Assembly (NCBI GenBank): GCA_039090855.1 | Contig: CM077006.1 | Span: 47,501,336 to 47,565,335, forward strand | Origin: Macrothele yani | Lineage: Eukaryota > Arthropoda > Arachnida > Araneae > Macrothelidae | Direction of reading: 5' to 3' | DNA length: 64,000 bases | Part shown: positions 44,134-54,919 of the stretch, piece after piece | Layout of the letters: each line of letters opens with the position of its first letter | Position numbering within the stretch: the first letter of the stretch is position 1 | Position numbers and translations under genes: made by a program | Notes under the pieces: model-generated | The model's input: only the letters and a program-made list of their open reading frames with translations | The model's database searches: none | Told to the model about the DNA's origin: nothing

Positions 44134-45445
44134 CACAGTGCGTCAAAGAATTTTTAAGACTGGCGCTAGATTTCAGTCTACGGTGGCGCCAGCAGTGTAA
44201 TCGCGAATGCGTTATAAACCGTGACCATCTGCTTGCTTTCTGCCAAAAGTACTGCGCAGTTGTTAAAGTAACTCAAACGAAACGGGCGTTCATTACAGAA
44301 GTAAAATTTTTTTCATGTTGAATTATTAAGATGGAACAAAGGGATGTTATTACATTTAACGCAAAACTTGGTAAAAGTGCCTCGGAAACTTATCAAAGGA
44401 TGAAACAAGTTTACGGTGAGTTTTGTTTAAGTAGATCAAATGTTTTCCTGTGGCACAAACGTTTTTTGGACGGAAGAGAGACGCTAGAAGATGATAAGCG
44501 TACCGGAAGACCAAGTTCATCTAGGACACCTGAGATTATTGAAAAAGTGCGTGATTTCGGGGCAAACAATCGATGTGCGTCACTAAGAATGATGGAAGAG
44601 TGTTTAAACGTCAACAAAGAAACGATTCGAACCATCCTGCATGAAGATTTGGGGAAAACAAAAGTCTGTGCTAAATTTGTTCCACACACGTTAACTAATG
44701 AACGAAAATCAAGGAGAAGTGCACATTGCAGAGACATCATTTCAGCCGCTGAAAATGATCCAAACTTCTTAAAATCGATTGTTACTGGTGATGAAACATA
44801 GTGTTTTCAATATGATCCTAAAACAAAGCGACAAAGTGCAGAATGGAAGGAAAAAAACTCACCACAAGCCAAAAAAAACAAGAAAAGTTCCATCGAAAAT
44901 CAAAACAATGCTCATTACATTCTTCGATAGTAATCCACAAAGAATTTGTTCCAAGTGGACAAACAATCACTGGTGAGTTTTATTTAAATGTTTTGAGGCG
45001 TTTGATGGGCAGAATTCGTAGCATTCGTCCAGGATATCGAGATGAAAACAGTTGGTGTTTGTTGCACAATAATGCACCCAGTCACACCTCACTTCTTGTT
45101 CGTAGATTTTTGGCAAAAAATAATGTCTGTGTGTTGAATCATCCACCGTATTCGCCTGATTTAGCACCCTGCGACTTTTCTTTGTTCCCAAAATTTAAAA
45201 TGACGTTAAAAGGGTGTGTTTTTTTTTTTAATGATATTTCGACCATACAAACAGCTTCGACGCGTGCTTTGGAGGCAATTCCGCAAAGTGAACTGGAACA
45301 GGCATTCGAATCATTATGAAATCGCAGTAACAAGTGTATTGAAGCCGGAGGGACTTATTTTGAATAACAAACCAAAACAAATTATAATTTCTTATTTATA
45401 TTTCATTTCACAGACCCAGTCTTAAAAATTCTTTGACGCACTGTG
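44134..45445 (+). mobile_element. Mariner element with both ends
   Basis: 1312 bp with inverted ends CACAGTGCGTCAAAGAATTT and the exact inverse AAATTCTTTGACGCACTGTG. The left TA is at 44132-44133; the right flank is CA, so one TA has mutated. It follows the SINE-A tail directly. Confidence 0.92.
44331..45319 (+). pseudogene. Mariner transposase, broken
   Basis: Starts MEQRDVITFNAKLGKSASET and continues YGEFCLSRSNVFLWHKRFLD, NRCASLRMMEECLNVNKETI and SIVTGDET (first Asp), where Trp is a stop (44799-44801). Two frameshifts near 44850-44930 separate YDPKTKRQSAEW, FVPSGQTITGEFYLNVLRRL, SWCLLHNNAPSHTSLLVRRF and PPYSPDLAPCDFSLFPKFKM. The second catalytic Asp (LHDNAPSHT) is Asn. The third Asp remains. 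About 330 codons overall. Confidence 0.9.
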
Positions 45446-45473
45446 CATGGCTACTTGACGCCGGCATGTCCCG

Positions 45474-45570
45474 CATGAGGCATGGATGGTGTATTTGTCT
45501 TACGGCACTTTCTCTCTCTGTTCCGTAGAACAACTGGTTCCAAATTAGGGACGGGCTACTACTTGTAAAG
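45474..45570 (+). mobile_element. SINE-A 3' fragment
   Basis: Holds GAGGCATGGATGGTGTATTT and CCAAATTAGGGACGGGCTAC; both ends are lost. Confidence 0.7.
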
Positions 45571-45577
45571 TTGTTTG

Positions 45578-45600
45578 GGGGTGGGGGAAGGGGAGGGGGG
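45578..45600 (+). other. G-run cluster (possible quadruplex)
   Basis: Four runs of 4-6 G separated by one or two bases on the plus strand. Structure in vivo is unknown. Confidence 0.6.
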
Positions 45601-45936
45601 TGTAGCCGTTGCTTCCAGCAGCTGCCTTCGTATACTCATCTCCATGTCGAACTAGTGACCGGCGAAATGTCAACCTGTTATTCATAAAAGCAATGCGTAA
45701 AAATAAATTTAATTTCAGCTCCGGCACGTTCTAAAATATTATTCATTGGGATCCAATCTCCGGCTCTTGATATTCAAAAGACTTTTATTTCGAGACTGTA
45801 TATAGGATGAGAGATGTTTTAAGCCACGACGTGTGAAAGCAATTGCAGTGAAGGTGCATGAATTTAGATCCCAAAACTATTGAAGCCAGCTGCTTAGAGA
45901 TTTGGCAGAGACAACCTGCAAATGTGAAGTACTTAC

Positions 45937-46105
45937 CTACAGCGCTGTCTTGCGGATGCCAGGTGGCTCTGTAGTGCTGGGACGGTTGCTGCATATGTCC
46001 AGAATATAGTCCACCCGCATCTTGGGGAGGTGCTATCATATCTGTAGATTTTGTTCTGACAGGCTCAAGGTTGGCCGACGGTGTGTCTAATTGCATCCTA
46101 TGAAT
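45937..46105 (-). CDS. Candidate internal exon B of an unidentified host gene
   Basis: On the minus strand a pyrimidine-rich tract (CTTCCTCCTCCTC) and ATAACAG are followed by an open stretch that ends in a consensus donor, TGTAG then GTAAGT. The only open frame reads IHRMQLDTPSANLEPVRTKS, TDMIAPPQDAGGLYSGHMQQ, PSQHYRATWHPQDSAV. The peptide is Pro/Gln-rich and does not resemble any transposase here. Length is 169 bases from the preferred acceptor, or 161 if the alternative CATAG is used. I do not recognise the protein. The call rests on splice signals plus non-repeat composition. Confidence 0.5.
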
Positions 46106-46109
46106 CTGT

Positions 46110-47117
46110 TATTTCCCCACGGTTGAGGAGGAGGAAGATCTATTCCTGAATAGAGCAGTTAGACCCCTTTGTGGTCGTCACCACCGTTAAGTTCGACGAC
46201 GTCTTTCTCTCACTGGCAGGGGAGACGTTTCTGGCGCCCTATGGGTGCTCAGACATCATAGCTAGCTCCTCGGAAGATTATTTTTAGAAAGTTACTGTCG
46301 TTTGATTACTGCTTTTTTTATTATTATTATTCACCCACCCTTCGCTGTTTTTTCATTTGTTCTTTTTTTCTCTCCTCTCTCTTTCCGTGCCACTCTCCAC
46401 GACATCGCGAAAGCTTATTTCATTCAACGTGTAAACACTGCATGCCACCAGGGCAGACGCAGCAAGAGGTTTCTTAGGGCAGATGCAGTAAGAGGTTTCT
46501 GTTTGGATGCTAGGCATCGTCCTCCGGAGCGCAGATGTAAACTACGGCTGTTTCTCCTGCCTCATTAGGCTCCACTTCCGAAGACATCTCGCATAAACGG
46601 CAGACAACTTTACTGCGACGGCATATCTTCTACGTGGAAATATATTGCACTTTCTGGAAGAAGATCCACTTCAAAAGCTTGCGAGTGTGTTTTTCTGCTT
46701 CTCCTCAAAATCATCAATATGCCCAGAACATGGAAACCCCGAACCACCAAAATAAAGAATAAATAAATAAAGTATATTCGCTATGGAAATAAATTTAAAA
46801 CCTGAAGTATACCATCTTACTTTTGGGAGTAATTAGCACGTCTTTTAGGAAAAGTGTCAGAGTTCCTATGCCAATTTATTTTAGTACGCCTTTTTTTTTC
46901 TTCTAAGAAACCGTCTTGCAGTATCACTATGTCCTCTCATCAGCCAGTGCCGTAGCTAACAGGGGTTAGAGCGGAGTGAACCCCTCCCCTGCAAGACAAG
47001 CAAGCTCCCTGGGAAATGCCCGTTCCCGAAAATTCCTTGAAATTTTATTTTTGGTGGTTTATGAAGATGAGTTTTGTATTTCATTTTAAGTATAAATACC
47101 TGACCTTATTTTGTTAT
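46110..47117. other. Spacer, probable intron
   Basis: No recognised coding. A 25-base tandem duplication (GGCAGACGCAGCAAGAGGTT and a near copy) lies at 46453-46502. Confidence 0.4.
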
Positions 47118-48270
47118 GTATTGGGTTGATGCATAAGTTCATGCCGTTTTCTTCACCGCACTACAGGAATGTATTACATCAAAAGGGAAAACGGAATCAA
47201 TCAACAATGTATCTCCCCCATTGTTTACGATGATGTCCCAGCGTCTGGATAGGTCTGTAATGCCATTCTTGAAAAAACGTGCAGGTTTTGCTGCGAAGAA
47301 ATCATCAAGAAAATTCTGGAGATCAACAACATTGTTGAACGTTCTGCCACGGAGTGCATTCGACAGAGATCGGAACAGGTGATAGTCTGCAGGGGCGACA
47401 TCTGGGAAACAGGGAGGATGTGGAAGGAACTCCCATTTCATGTCCTGAATGACCATTTTGGTCATGTTTGCACTGTGAGGGCGTGCGTTATCATGTTGGA
47501 GAAGGACAACCATGGCGCCAATGTGGCCGTTTCTGCTAAATTGCTCCCTCCACACGGCGAAGTTGCTCACAATAGAGTGCAGCGTTGGTGGTCCGATTCC
47601 TCGGCAGCATTTCCCAGTGAATAATGCCTTCCATGTCCCACCAGACACACAACATGATCTTCGCAGGATGAAGGTCATATTTTGAACGTGGTGTGGGCGT
47701 CTTGTTTGGGCTTAACCATTCCCTCCGATGCCTGAAATTCTATACAGTCACCACCACTTTTCATCTCCAGAAACAATACGTAACAAAAAGGGTTTATGTT
47801 GCTGAGAACATTCGCGACAACGGGCGAGCAAGGAATCACATATGGCAACATGCTGATTCTTGTTGTCCTCGGTGTGAGTGTGAGGCACCAAAGACTCCAA
47901 TTTCTGGACCTTTCCCATACGTTCCAGGAGTCGCACCACATTGGCGTGATCACAGTTCACCTCAGTAGCCAATTCACCAGTGGTTTGACGCGGATCCAAG
48001 TGGATGAGATGGTTCAAATGATCTTCATCAGAGTGAGATAGACTACCTGGGCGTGGAGAGTCGTTGAGCTCAAACTCCCACTTCGGAACCGCTCAAACCA
48101 TTTGTGGGCTATCCTCGGAGCAATAGCATCCTTCCCATACACAGCAAAAATTTGTCGAGTAGCTTTGGCAGCTGTGGATCCCTTGTTAAACTCGTAGAGG
48201 AGTAGATGCCGGAAATGTTCATTCCTTTCTACTTGAGACTCCATACTTACAGACCTGAAAGCCAAAAAAA
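47118..48270 (-). mobile_element. Mariner, one end missing, transposase broken
   Basis: The 3' end has TTGGGTTGATGCATAAGTTC after TA at about 47118. No matching end exists near 48270, where an A-run of about 24 (48269-48292) follows the 5' leader. The minus-strand transposase starts at MESQVERNEHFRHLLLYEFN. It continues YGKDAIAPRIAHKWFERFRS, NHLIHLDPRQTTGELATEVN, LLRIVSGDEKWW (Asp), VLLQHDNARPHSANMTKMVI (Asp) and DVAPADYHLFRSLSNALRGR (Asp). Three frameshifts break it, near 48070, 47750 and 47640. All three catalytic Asp residues are present. Confidence 0.88.
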
Positions 48271-48292
48271 AAAAAAAAAAAAAAAAACATTA

Positions 48293-48744
48293 GCCACAAT
48301 CACACAACGCAATATGATAGAGTAATAATAACAACGTTTCGCACAATAAAATGTTTATTATACATCGACTATAGTTTCGCAGAGCGTTTGGCTCGGCTTC
48401 CTTAGGACGAATGGAGCGTAAACATTCAAATCATTGTGACATCATCAGAATTCTGACGGTCACGGGTTTTGGCGAGTTGTTTCCACGCGCTTGAAAGAAA
48501 TGGCGTCGACGTCATGTCGTTGACAAGCCGTGACGAGTTCCGATATATGTGGAAATATTAACTATCTTAACACCGCAAGCTTTGTAGTCATAAATTATAT
48601 ATAACGCAATATGATTTAGATATACGATATTACTAGCTACATTTTCATATACAATTGGCCATCTGCACCGTCACTACTGACCTGGAAACACTCATGAAAT
48701 AAAACGAGCTGAAATTATGCATTAGCCCAGTATTAGACGTTTTT
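48293..48744. other. Spacer, no recognised gene
   Basis: Mixed sequence with no match recognised. Confidence 0.4.
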
Positions 48745-48825
48745 AAGAAAAGAAAAATTGGAGTTATACAGTATAAACAGTGAATAACTGCAAAGAGGAG
48801 GTGAATCAGCAGGAAAAGCTGCGCC
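48745..48825. repeat. About 75-bp repeat, copy 1
   Basis: GAAAAGAAAAATTGGAGTTA ... GTGAATAACTGCAAAGAGGA ... GGTGAATCAGCAGGAA. A second copy lies at 49099-49182 inside a Tc1 transposase. Both end at a GCTGCG. Confidence 0.8.
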
Positions 48826-49098
48826 AATTAAATTCTTTAAAAAAAAAAAAAAAAACATCAAAGCACCAAGAGGGAATAATCCAATCGAGATGAAAATTGG
48901 TATGTGCAATACAGGAAAGGGAATTATTGTAGTTCTAGAGCAGTTGGGCCATTTATTCGGATCAAACAGCTACACGAGTAGACACACGAGTCAGTATCTT
49001 ATAGCTACACGAGTCAGTACGTTTTAGAGCCACCTCTAGCTCGCATAGAAGCGGTTACTCGGCGTGGGATAGACGCACACAGTTCACGGATACCGTCC

Positions 49099-49182
49099 TG
49101 AAAAAAGAAAAATGGTAGTGATACAGCATGAACAGTGAATAACTGCAAAGACCAGGTGAATCAGCAGGAACAACGAGCTGCG
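49099..49182. repeat. About 75-bp repeat, copy 2, in Tc1
   Basis: Matches 48745-48825 over its length with scattered substitutions. Lies between the LAT and DGIRELC segments of the transposase. Confidence 0.8.
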
Positions 49183-49202
49183 AAAGCAGTTCGTTGTTCC
49201 TG
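49165..49202. repeat. 12-bp arm hairpin in Tc1
   Basis: CAGGAACAACGA pairs with TCGTTGTTCCTG across 14 bases that themselves contain CTGC and GCAG. Looks like a snap-back duplication. Confidence 0.9.
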
Positions 49203-49559
49203 AGTGGCCAAATTGCAGGCTAATTCGTCGACATTCCGGGATGGGTGTAGGTGGCGACCCGTCATGCCCCAAACAGATTCAATTGGTGAGAGGTCGGGAG
49301 ATCGCGCTGGCCATGGAAGGATGTCGACATTACGGAAGCAGGCCTGGAAGAGCCATGCCTTGTGTGACCAGGCATTATCAGTTTCATAGTTCATTGATCA
49401 AGAGGCTGAAGTACACTAGTGTTCCAACTTGAACGTCGCCCACTTAAAAAATAAAGGCACTGTCATCCACGCCTTCTTATTAGTGTTGTACAGTACATAC
49501 ACGGTAGCAAAGCACCACGAAAACATATTGGCGCAAAATAGAGAAGTTAAACGTTATTT

Positions 49560-50361
49560 TCTGCGTTTTCCTCCTTTACATGGATCTCCTTTTAGCTCCC
49601 CTGTCAATGTTTTTTTTTCCCATAGAAATCCCTTTTCCAGTTTTAAATTGGTTTAGCCAACCGTCCGAACAACTAAAATTCTCGATCATCATTTCAACGC
49701 TTAATTCACTAGTTTTAGGTTTTATCATCGGTCCACTAACAGGAAAGGTTTTGGCTCAATTATGGCAAAACCAAGTGAACAATGCTTCCTCTAATTCCTT
49801 ATGTTCACCACTTCGTTACTTCATGGATTTCGCCAGTGGGTTATTCTGCAAAGCTGCCTCCTTGATCTCTTTATTCTTTAAAATTGAAATTTCGACTTCA
49901 AACTTTTCTGATATTCATACAAAACTTTTAACTTTGTTTCCAAAGTCAAAACTGTCCTTTTATTCTCCATTTAGAGAAAGAAACACCACGACGACGTACA
50001 CGCGTAAAAAAATGTTTCGACTTCCCACCGTTGTGGAGACAAGTGGAAGAAAGCGGGGAAGCAGCATCCAAACAGCCAAGAAGACCAACCACTGGTAATT
50101 CATCGCTGCGTTCAGCTGTACGCGTTTGTCTCCCCGCCGCTTCTTGAAATTTCAGGGAAAGAATTTGTTAGAAATCTTTGAAAGAAGAAAGACTGGCCAT
50201 GAAAGCCTCTAGTTATAGTGGGAGCTCCTTCGATTTACAACTCGTAATACACGAAGATTTTTTCCTTTCTTTAACTTTAATAAATTGACAGTGCATTTTG
50301 AATCTCTCGTAATAGCGGGATTCGCGTTATAAGCCGTACTCGTTATATCGGACTCTTACTG
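49560..50361 (-). pseudogene. pogo/Tigger-like element, 5' part
   Basis: The minus strand starts with TACAGTAAGAGTCCGATATA and CGAGTACGGCTTATAACGCG at about 50361, typical of Tigger-like ends (which recall CAGTARAxCCTCGATATAACG). At 49560-49980 it reads KRTVLTLETKLKVLYEYQKS, ELEEALFTWFCHNRAKTFPV, SGPMIKPKTSELSVEMMIEN and GWLNQFKTGKGISMGKK. This is the paired CENP-B-type DNA-binding domain of pogo/Tigger/jerky proteins. Several stops and frameshifts occur. No DDE domain follows, so the 3' part is lost. The long plus-strand open frame over it (49580-50098) is an antisense artefact. Confidence 0.82.
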
Positions 50362-50508
50362 TACTTAATCCGCCGTCAAAGGTTATCGGAAGTAACCTAT
50401 CAATCAGTCCTACGTAGATTATTCATAGACTCTTGTCCCGTCATTGATTTACTCTCATGATTTTACACGTTCGCATTTTAACAGTAGAAGGTTATAAGTG
50501 GTACTTAC
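50362..50508. other. Spacer next to exon A
   Basis: Short intronic-looking sequence with no recognised feature. Confidence 0.4.
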
Positions 50509-50604
50509 TACTTCCCGTAATGAACTGAAACTGCTGTTTCGGTTCTTCCGTTGGGGACTTTGGTAGGAGATACCCTTCTCCTTCGCTTGTCTGTTTCGTT
50601 AAAA
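50509..50604 (-). CDS. Candidate internal exon A of an unidentified host gene
   Basis: On the minus strand the acceptor TTTGTGTTTTCCAG precedes 96 bases that end at a strong donor, GGAAGTA then GTAAGTAC. The length is a multiple of three. Two of three frames are open. The more protein-like one reads LTKQTSEGEGYLLPKSPTEE then PKQQFQFITGS; the other reads NETDKRRRRVSPTKVPNGRT. The peptide is not a transposase and is not recognised. Joined directly to exon B, neither frame continues without a stop, so either another exon lies between or the two belong to different transcripts. Confidence 0.5.
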
Positions 50605-50768
50605 CTGGAAAACACAAATGCGCAATCAGTAGATAATCAGTACAGCAATGCACACTCATGTTCCAAAATTATATAATAAATACAAAAGTACCTTTTTCTA
50701 ATATATAACTCTGTAAATTTTTACAAAATTTGCGTACAAGGGAGATGAATAACATCTGCATTAAAATA

Positions 50769-53059
50769 CACCGCTGGCCACCCAAAATGCAACACCACGA
50801 AGGACACGAAATAGCAAAGCCAGATTTACTGGAGACATAACAACAGATACAAAGATGAAACGATTGAGCTTACAGGCCCGTGCGACTTGCGGAACACTCA
50901 GACATCAATAGTGCGTGTGGCCCCCATGGCTGGCAGTAACGTCCGCTACACGCTGCGGCATCGAACGAAAGAGGCTTTGGATGTGGGATTGGGGTATGTC
51001 GGTCCAGGCTGCTTCCACACGTTGCCACAGTTCATCAGGCGTAACCACGGGTGGTGCTTGCCGGGCCACTCGGTTGCCGATCAGTGACCAGACGTGTTCG
51101 ATGGGCGACATATCGGGAGCACATGCGGGCCACGGCAGCACTGACACCTGGTGGGCCCTGAAGAATTGTTGCACGATGCGTGCGATTATTGTCCTGTTGA
51201 AACATGGCCGCTGACAGGTCCTGCAGGCGAGGGAGGACTACAGGCTCCAAAACGTCGGAGATGTAGCGGTGGCTGTTGAGTGTACCGGCGATGCGTACCA
51301 GAGGGGTGCGGGTGTCATATACAATTGCGCCCCAAACTATAACGCCAGGCGACGGACCGGTATGGCGATGCATATGCAGGCGTCATACAGTCTCTCGCCG
51401 CGATGCCGCCACACGCGGATCCGACCATCGTGGTGTTGCAGGTGTAACGTACCAGGAGATGTGACGTACCTGCCAGAAGGACGCACACGACTTAAAGGCA
51501 GATAGGAATCAGAATAAAACGTCCGTGTAGCTCAATTGGTGGAGTGACTTATTCCGGAATGAGGGGATCCGGGTTCGAATCCCGGCGTAGACTAAAAATG
51601 ACGGAGAAATTTACTTCGTTATAATGGCGCCCGAACTATCCGGATGACCAGACCGTTCAAAATCTCGCAATGGTGTGATGTTATTTCCACACCGCGAGAT
51701 AGGAAAAATCAGAGAATCCCTTCTTCAGCGCTTCGGAAATAAATAAATAAATAAATAAAAAATAAAAAAAAATGACTGGGAGTTCTCAAGTGCACGTTCT
51801 ACAGTGGATGGCTGCCTGCAACGATTCATGGTCACGGCTGACCCGTGAGCCATGCCCCCGGCCCTCTTTCGGAGGGGGAGATGTGACGTACCTGCCAGCA
51901 GGACGAACACGACATAAAGGCAGATAGTAGTCAGAACAAACGTCCGCGTAGCTCAATTGGTAGAGTGATTTATTCCGGAATGAGGGGATCCGGGTTCGAG
52001 TTCCGGCGCGGATAAAAATGACGGAGAAATTTACTTCGTTATAATGGCGCCCGAACTATCCGGATGACCCGACCGTTCAAAATCTCGCATTGGTGTGATG
52101 TTCTTTCCACACAGCAAGATAGGAAAAATAAGAGAATCCCTTCTCCAGCACTTCGAAAAGAAAAAAAATAATAAAAACGGGGAGATGATGTAACGTACCA
52201 GGAGATGTGACGTACCTGCCAGAAGGACGCACACGACATAAAGGCAGATAGGAATCAGAATAAAGTAGCTCAATTGGTAGAGTGACTTATTCCGGAATGA
52301 GGGGATCCGGGTTCGAATCCTGGCGTGGACAGAAATGACGGAGAAATTTACTTCGTTATGCAGGCAGAAGCGAGATTGGTCGGAGAAAACAATGTCGTGT
52401 CATTCCGTAGTCCAGGTGCGGCGTTCAACGGCCCACTACCGCCGCACTCGTCGGTGGTGTAACGTCAATGGTAATCGGAGCAAGGAGCGCCGTGCAACAA
52501 TTCCCCGCACCTACAGACGACGTCGAACGGTACGTGTTGACACAGGTTGTTGCGCAACACACCCTAATTCCTGCGCTAACGTTCGTGATGTGGCGATGCG
52601 AGCCGTCAACGCACAACATGCCAGTCCCCTCGTTCGGTGGTGTGTGCCGCGGCTGCTGCAATCGCTCACGTTGGTCCGTCCGTCCCTCCTGCACCCACCG
52701 AATCCATACTCGCCTCACTGTGGCTTGATGTCGTCCCACACGGGTGCCGATGTCTCGGTACGATAAACCGCTGTCACGATAAGCCACTATTTGTCCTCTG
52801 TCGAACTCCGAAATGTGCTGGAATGACTGCCGTATTCTGCGACGAGGCATCAGGAAGCTTCCTACGCACAGGTCCGGCAGCGTAACACACTTCCAATACC
52901 TTCTTATAGTTCTTTTCGGTCGCGTGCTGGGCGCACATGATGTGCATATGCCATGCAATGCTAATCGTTTGCATGTACTCTCGTGGGCAACACATGCTGC
53001 GAATTTCAGGCCAATCGGATGCTTCCTTCTTGGTGTTGCATTTTGGGTGGCCAGCAGTG
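50769..53059 (-). mobile_element. Tc1-like element split by TRIM-1a
   Basis: Inverted ends CACCGCTGGCCACCCAAAAT and ATTTTGGGTGGCCAGCAGTG, TA at 50767-50768 and 53060-53061. Without the TRIM it is about 1.37 kb. The minus-strand transposase: MPRRRIRQSFQHISEFDRGQ, IVAYRDSGLSYRDIGTRVGR, HDIVFSDQSRFCLH (first Asp), HHDGRIRVWRHRGERLYDAC, PGVIVWGAIVYDTRTPLVRI, AMFQQDNNRTHRA (second Asp) and DMSPIEHVWSLIGNRVARQA (Glu), ending ASHGGHTHY. Frameshifts fall near 52640, 51330 and 51190. TRIM-1a lies between FCLH and LQHHDGRIRVW. Confidence 0.92.
51443..52359 (+). mobile_element. TRIM-1a: three-LTR tandem with tRNA-like LTRs
   Basis: Structure LTR-internal-LTR-internal-LTR: LTRs at 51443-51622, 51882-52042 and 52189-52359. 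The host duplication GCAGG lies at 51438-51442 and 52360-52364. After each of the first two LTRs, two bases on, is TGGCGCCCGAAC (51625 and 52045), the sequence complementary to the 3' end of a tRNA-Lys and a common retroelement primer site. Purine tracts GGAGGGGGAGA and ACGGGGAGATGA precede the later LTRs. Each LTR carries A-box TAGCTCAATTGG and a GGTTCGA B-box. LTR2 lacks the first 17 bases and LTR3 lacks the 5' acceptor strand of the tRNA-like part. No ORF. Confidence 0.85.
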
Positions 53060-53219
53060 TATATACTACAAAATGAATAACTGAACGAGTAATTATCATA
53101 TCTATCATACTAACAATGAAAGTAAAGAGTCTTTCTAGAAAAGCTAGTGGAAACTCTCTTTGATAAAGGATACAATCCCCTCAGACGGCGATCTTCCAAC
53201 GGTCTAGTAGGTTAGAACC

Positions 53220-53522
53220 AAGGAGGCTAGAAGAGATGGAGTAAAGGCCAGCCGTTCCTCTCGTGTAATAGAAATGAAGCCATCGAAACATCACGATCAT
53301 CACGGCACAGCCAATCACATTCTCTGCAGCCATGTTGGTGAGACAAGTCGCAGCCAATCACAGCCTGTGTCGCCATGTTGGTGGGACGATTTAAAATTAA
53401 ACATAACATTGAGAAAAAGTACAAGCAACGTCGCATTGGGCGTGGCCATGAGCTTCACGTCGTCTGCTCAAAGTGCTTCAGATTTGTGACGTCATCTTTA
53501 CTCCATCTATTCTAACCTCCTT
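53220..53522. mobile_element. MULE-like MITE, copy 1
   Basis: 303 bp with inverted ends AAGGAGGCTAGAAGAGATGG and CCATCTATTCTAACCTCCTT. Flanks GGTTAGAAC and GGTTAAAAC suggest a 9-base target duplication. Inside are two tandem ~48-bp units containing CCAATCACA and GCCATGTTGG. Non-coding. Confidence 0.75.
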
Positions 53523-53658
53523 GGTTAAAACGCAGAGGAGAGACAGAGGTTCAACTCTCGTGTTTATGACAGCGCCCCAGTTGTCGGACATGAAACTACG
53601 ATAGCGTCTGTCACGTGATACGGTACCAGTGGCACCGCGCAGAGAGCTGTAAACTCGG

Positions 53659-53976
53659 ACCGCGGATGGCCTAGTGGTCAACATTCGTGACTCCTACGGA
53701 GAGGTCTCAGGTTCGATCCCATGCAGGTACGAACACTTGAACCACTAAACATCCGCTGTGTGTCGGTTGGGCACGTTAAGGAGTCGGACCCCGGGTACTG
53801 CCCCCTCCCCGGCTATAAATAAGGGCGTCTTTCTTCCCCTTTCTACCTCGTTTTCGTGTGACTTTCCTATCGGGCACTCTAGCTTAAATCTACTAGTTTC
53901 CTACTTCTAAGGGTTGTTTAAGACCTGGGGTCAGACACTCCCGTCCTAAAATCATCTACATATGATCTGATTTGTA
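53659..53976 (+). mobile_element. SINE-C copy
   Basis: Head GCGGATGGCCTAGTGGTCAA, B-box GGTTCGATCCC, core CATCCGCTGTGTGTCGG, TATAAATAAGGGCGTC and the end CATATGATCTGATTTG. Full length. Confidence 0.88.
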
Positions 53977-54919
53977 AAATCTTGGGGGAAAAAAAAAGGC
54001 AGACGGTTGCGGTTCGACGTTTCAGTTCCGTCCACTGGCGTGCTGTTCTATTGACATCTTCGGGGCCAAATTGTTGCCATGAGTCTCTATGGAAGATTTA
54101 CCTCTGAGTTCCCTGCTGTTTGGGTTGGAACGCAAGCTTCTGGCTTCTCATACTTCTGGGTCTTCCTGGAGGAAGGCTATGAATGCTGTGCTTGTCCTCC
54201 TGGTTCTCTCGCTTCCCTGGAACTAGTTGTGTTCTAAACTAGAGATTTGAGGTGTCTCGTGGAGTTAAGAGCTAAGAGTAGTTCTTTAAATAAGAAACAA
54301 ACAAAAGAAAAACTCTGACCACAATACGGGACTGGCAACGCTTTTTACAGTGGAGAACTTCTTCAGTTGACGCCGAAGATAGTAAAGTGCACTGTTACAG
54401 AAAGGATGTCCCGAAATCATAAAATGCTTGTAAGTAGAATGACGACGCTGCCATTTCAGATTCCCAACAACATCTGAGCGAAGGAGGTTACGAGAAGTGT
54501 GCTCCAGACAACTGGACACATTCAATTTCAGAGCCATGAATGAAACTTCCCTACATAAAAAATAAATAGTGTTCCTATATTTTCTCCTATTTGAGAAACG
54601 GTTGTGTACAAAAATCTTTTACTTCATATCTTATTATTAAAAAATTGAGACGTTTTTATGATTTTCGAACAGTGACGGCATAAATAATTCCTTCTTGGAT
54701 TCATTCATCATTCATGCGAGAGAGTCATTCACGAATGACCATTCAATTTTCCGTCCGGTTGTCACTACGCTTTCTCAGCAAATCATTCGTGGCGCTGATA
54801 TCGTGTTTACGACCAAAACGCTTTCAAGGCCACAGCTCTTTTTGGCAAAGCGCCCAAAAAAGCGCGAGCTCTCCTCCATTCACCGTTCACGACGAATGAT
54901 TCGCAAAATGACAACGATT
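53977..54919. other. Spacer with SINE-A remnant
   Basis: A decayed SINE-A body lies near 54165-54285 (TCCCTGGAACTAGTTGTG, TAGAGATTTGAGG). At 54700-54900 are ATTCACGAATGACCATTC-type motifs related to the 180-bp repeat at 59.6-62 kb. Confidence 0.45.

Larger units (their letters stand above)
48960..49395 (-). pseudogene. Tc1-like transposase C-terminal fragment with insertion
   Basis: The minus strand reads SHKAWLFQACFRNVDILPWP, ARSPDLSPIESVWGMTGRHL, HPSRNVDELACNLAT (Glu kept), then about 100 foreign bases, then DGIRELCASIPRRVTASMRA and RGG. The foreign segment carries the 75-bp repeat and a hairpin (49165-49202). The upstream catalytic part is absent. The segment ends TTTTTTCAG directly before GACGGTATCC, which resembles a splice acceptor. 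Confidence 0.78.

Noticed and set aside
45578..45600. Regulatory G-quadruplex promoter
   Set aside because: Only the G-run pattern is visible; no gene start or promoter motif is near.
49580..50098. 172-codon plus-strand frame
   Set aside because: The opposite strand encodes a clear pogo/Tigger DNA-binding domain; the plus frame is its shadow.
51521..51592. tRNA gene in the TRIM LTRs
   Set aside because: Acceptor, D and T arms look right, but the anticodon arm is a 6-bp stem with a 4-base loop and the unit recurs in every LTR, so it is a tRNA-like promoter and not a tRNA gene.
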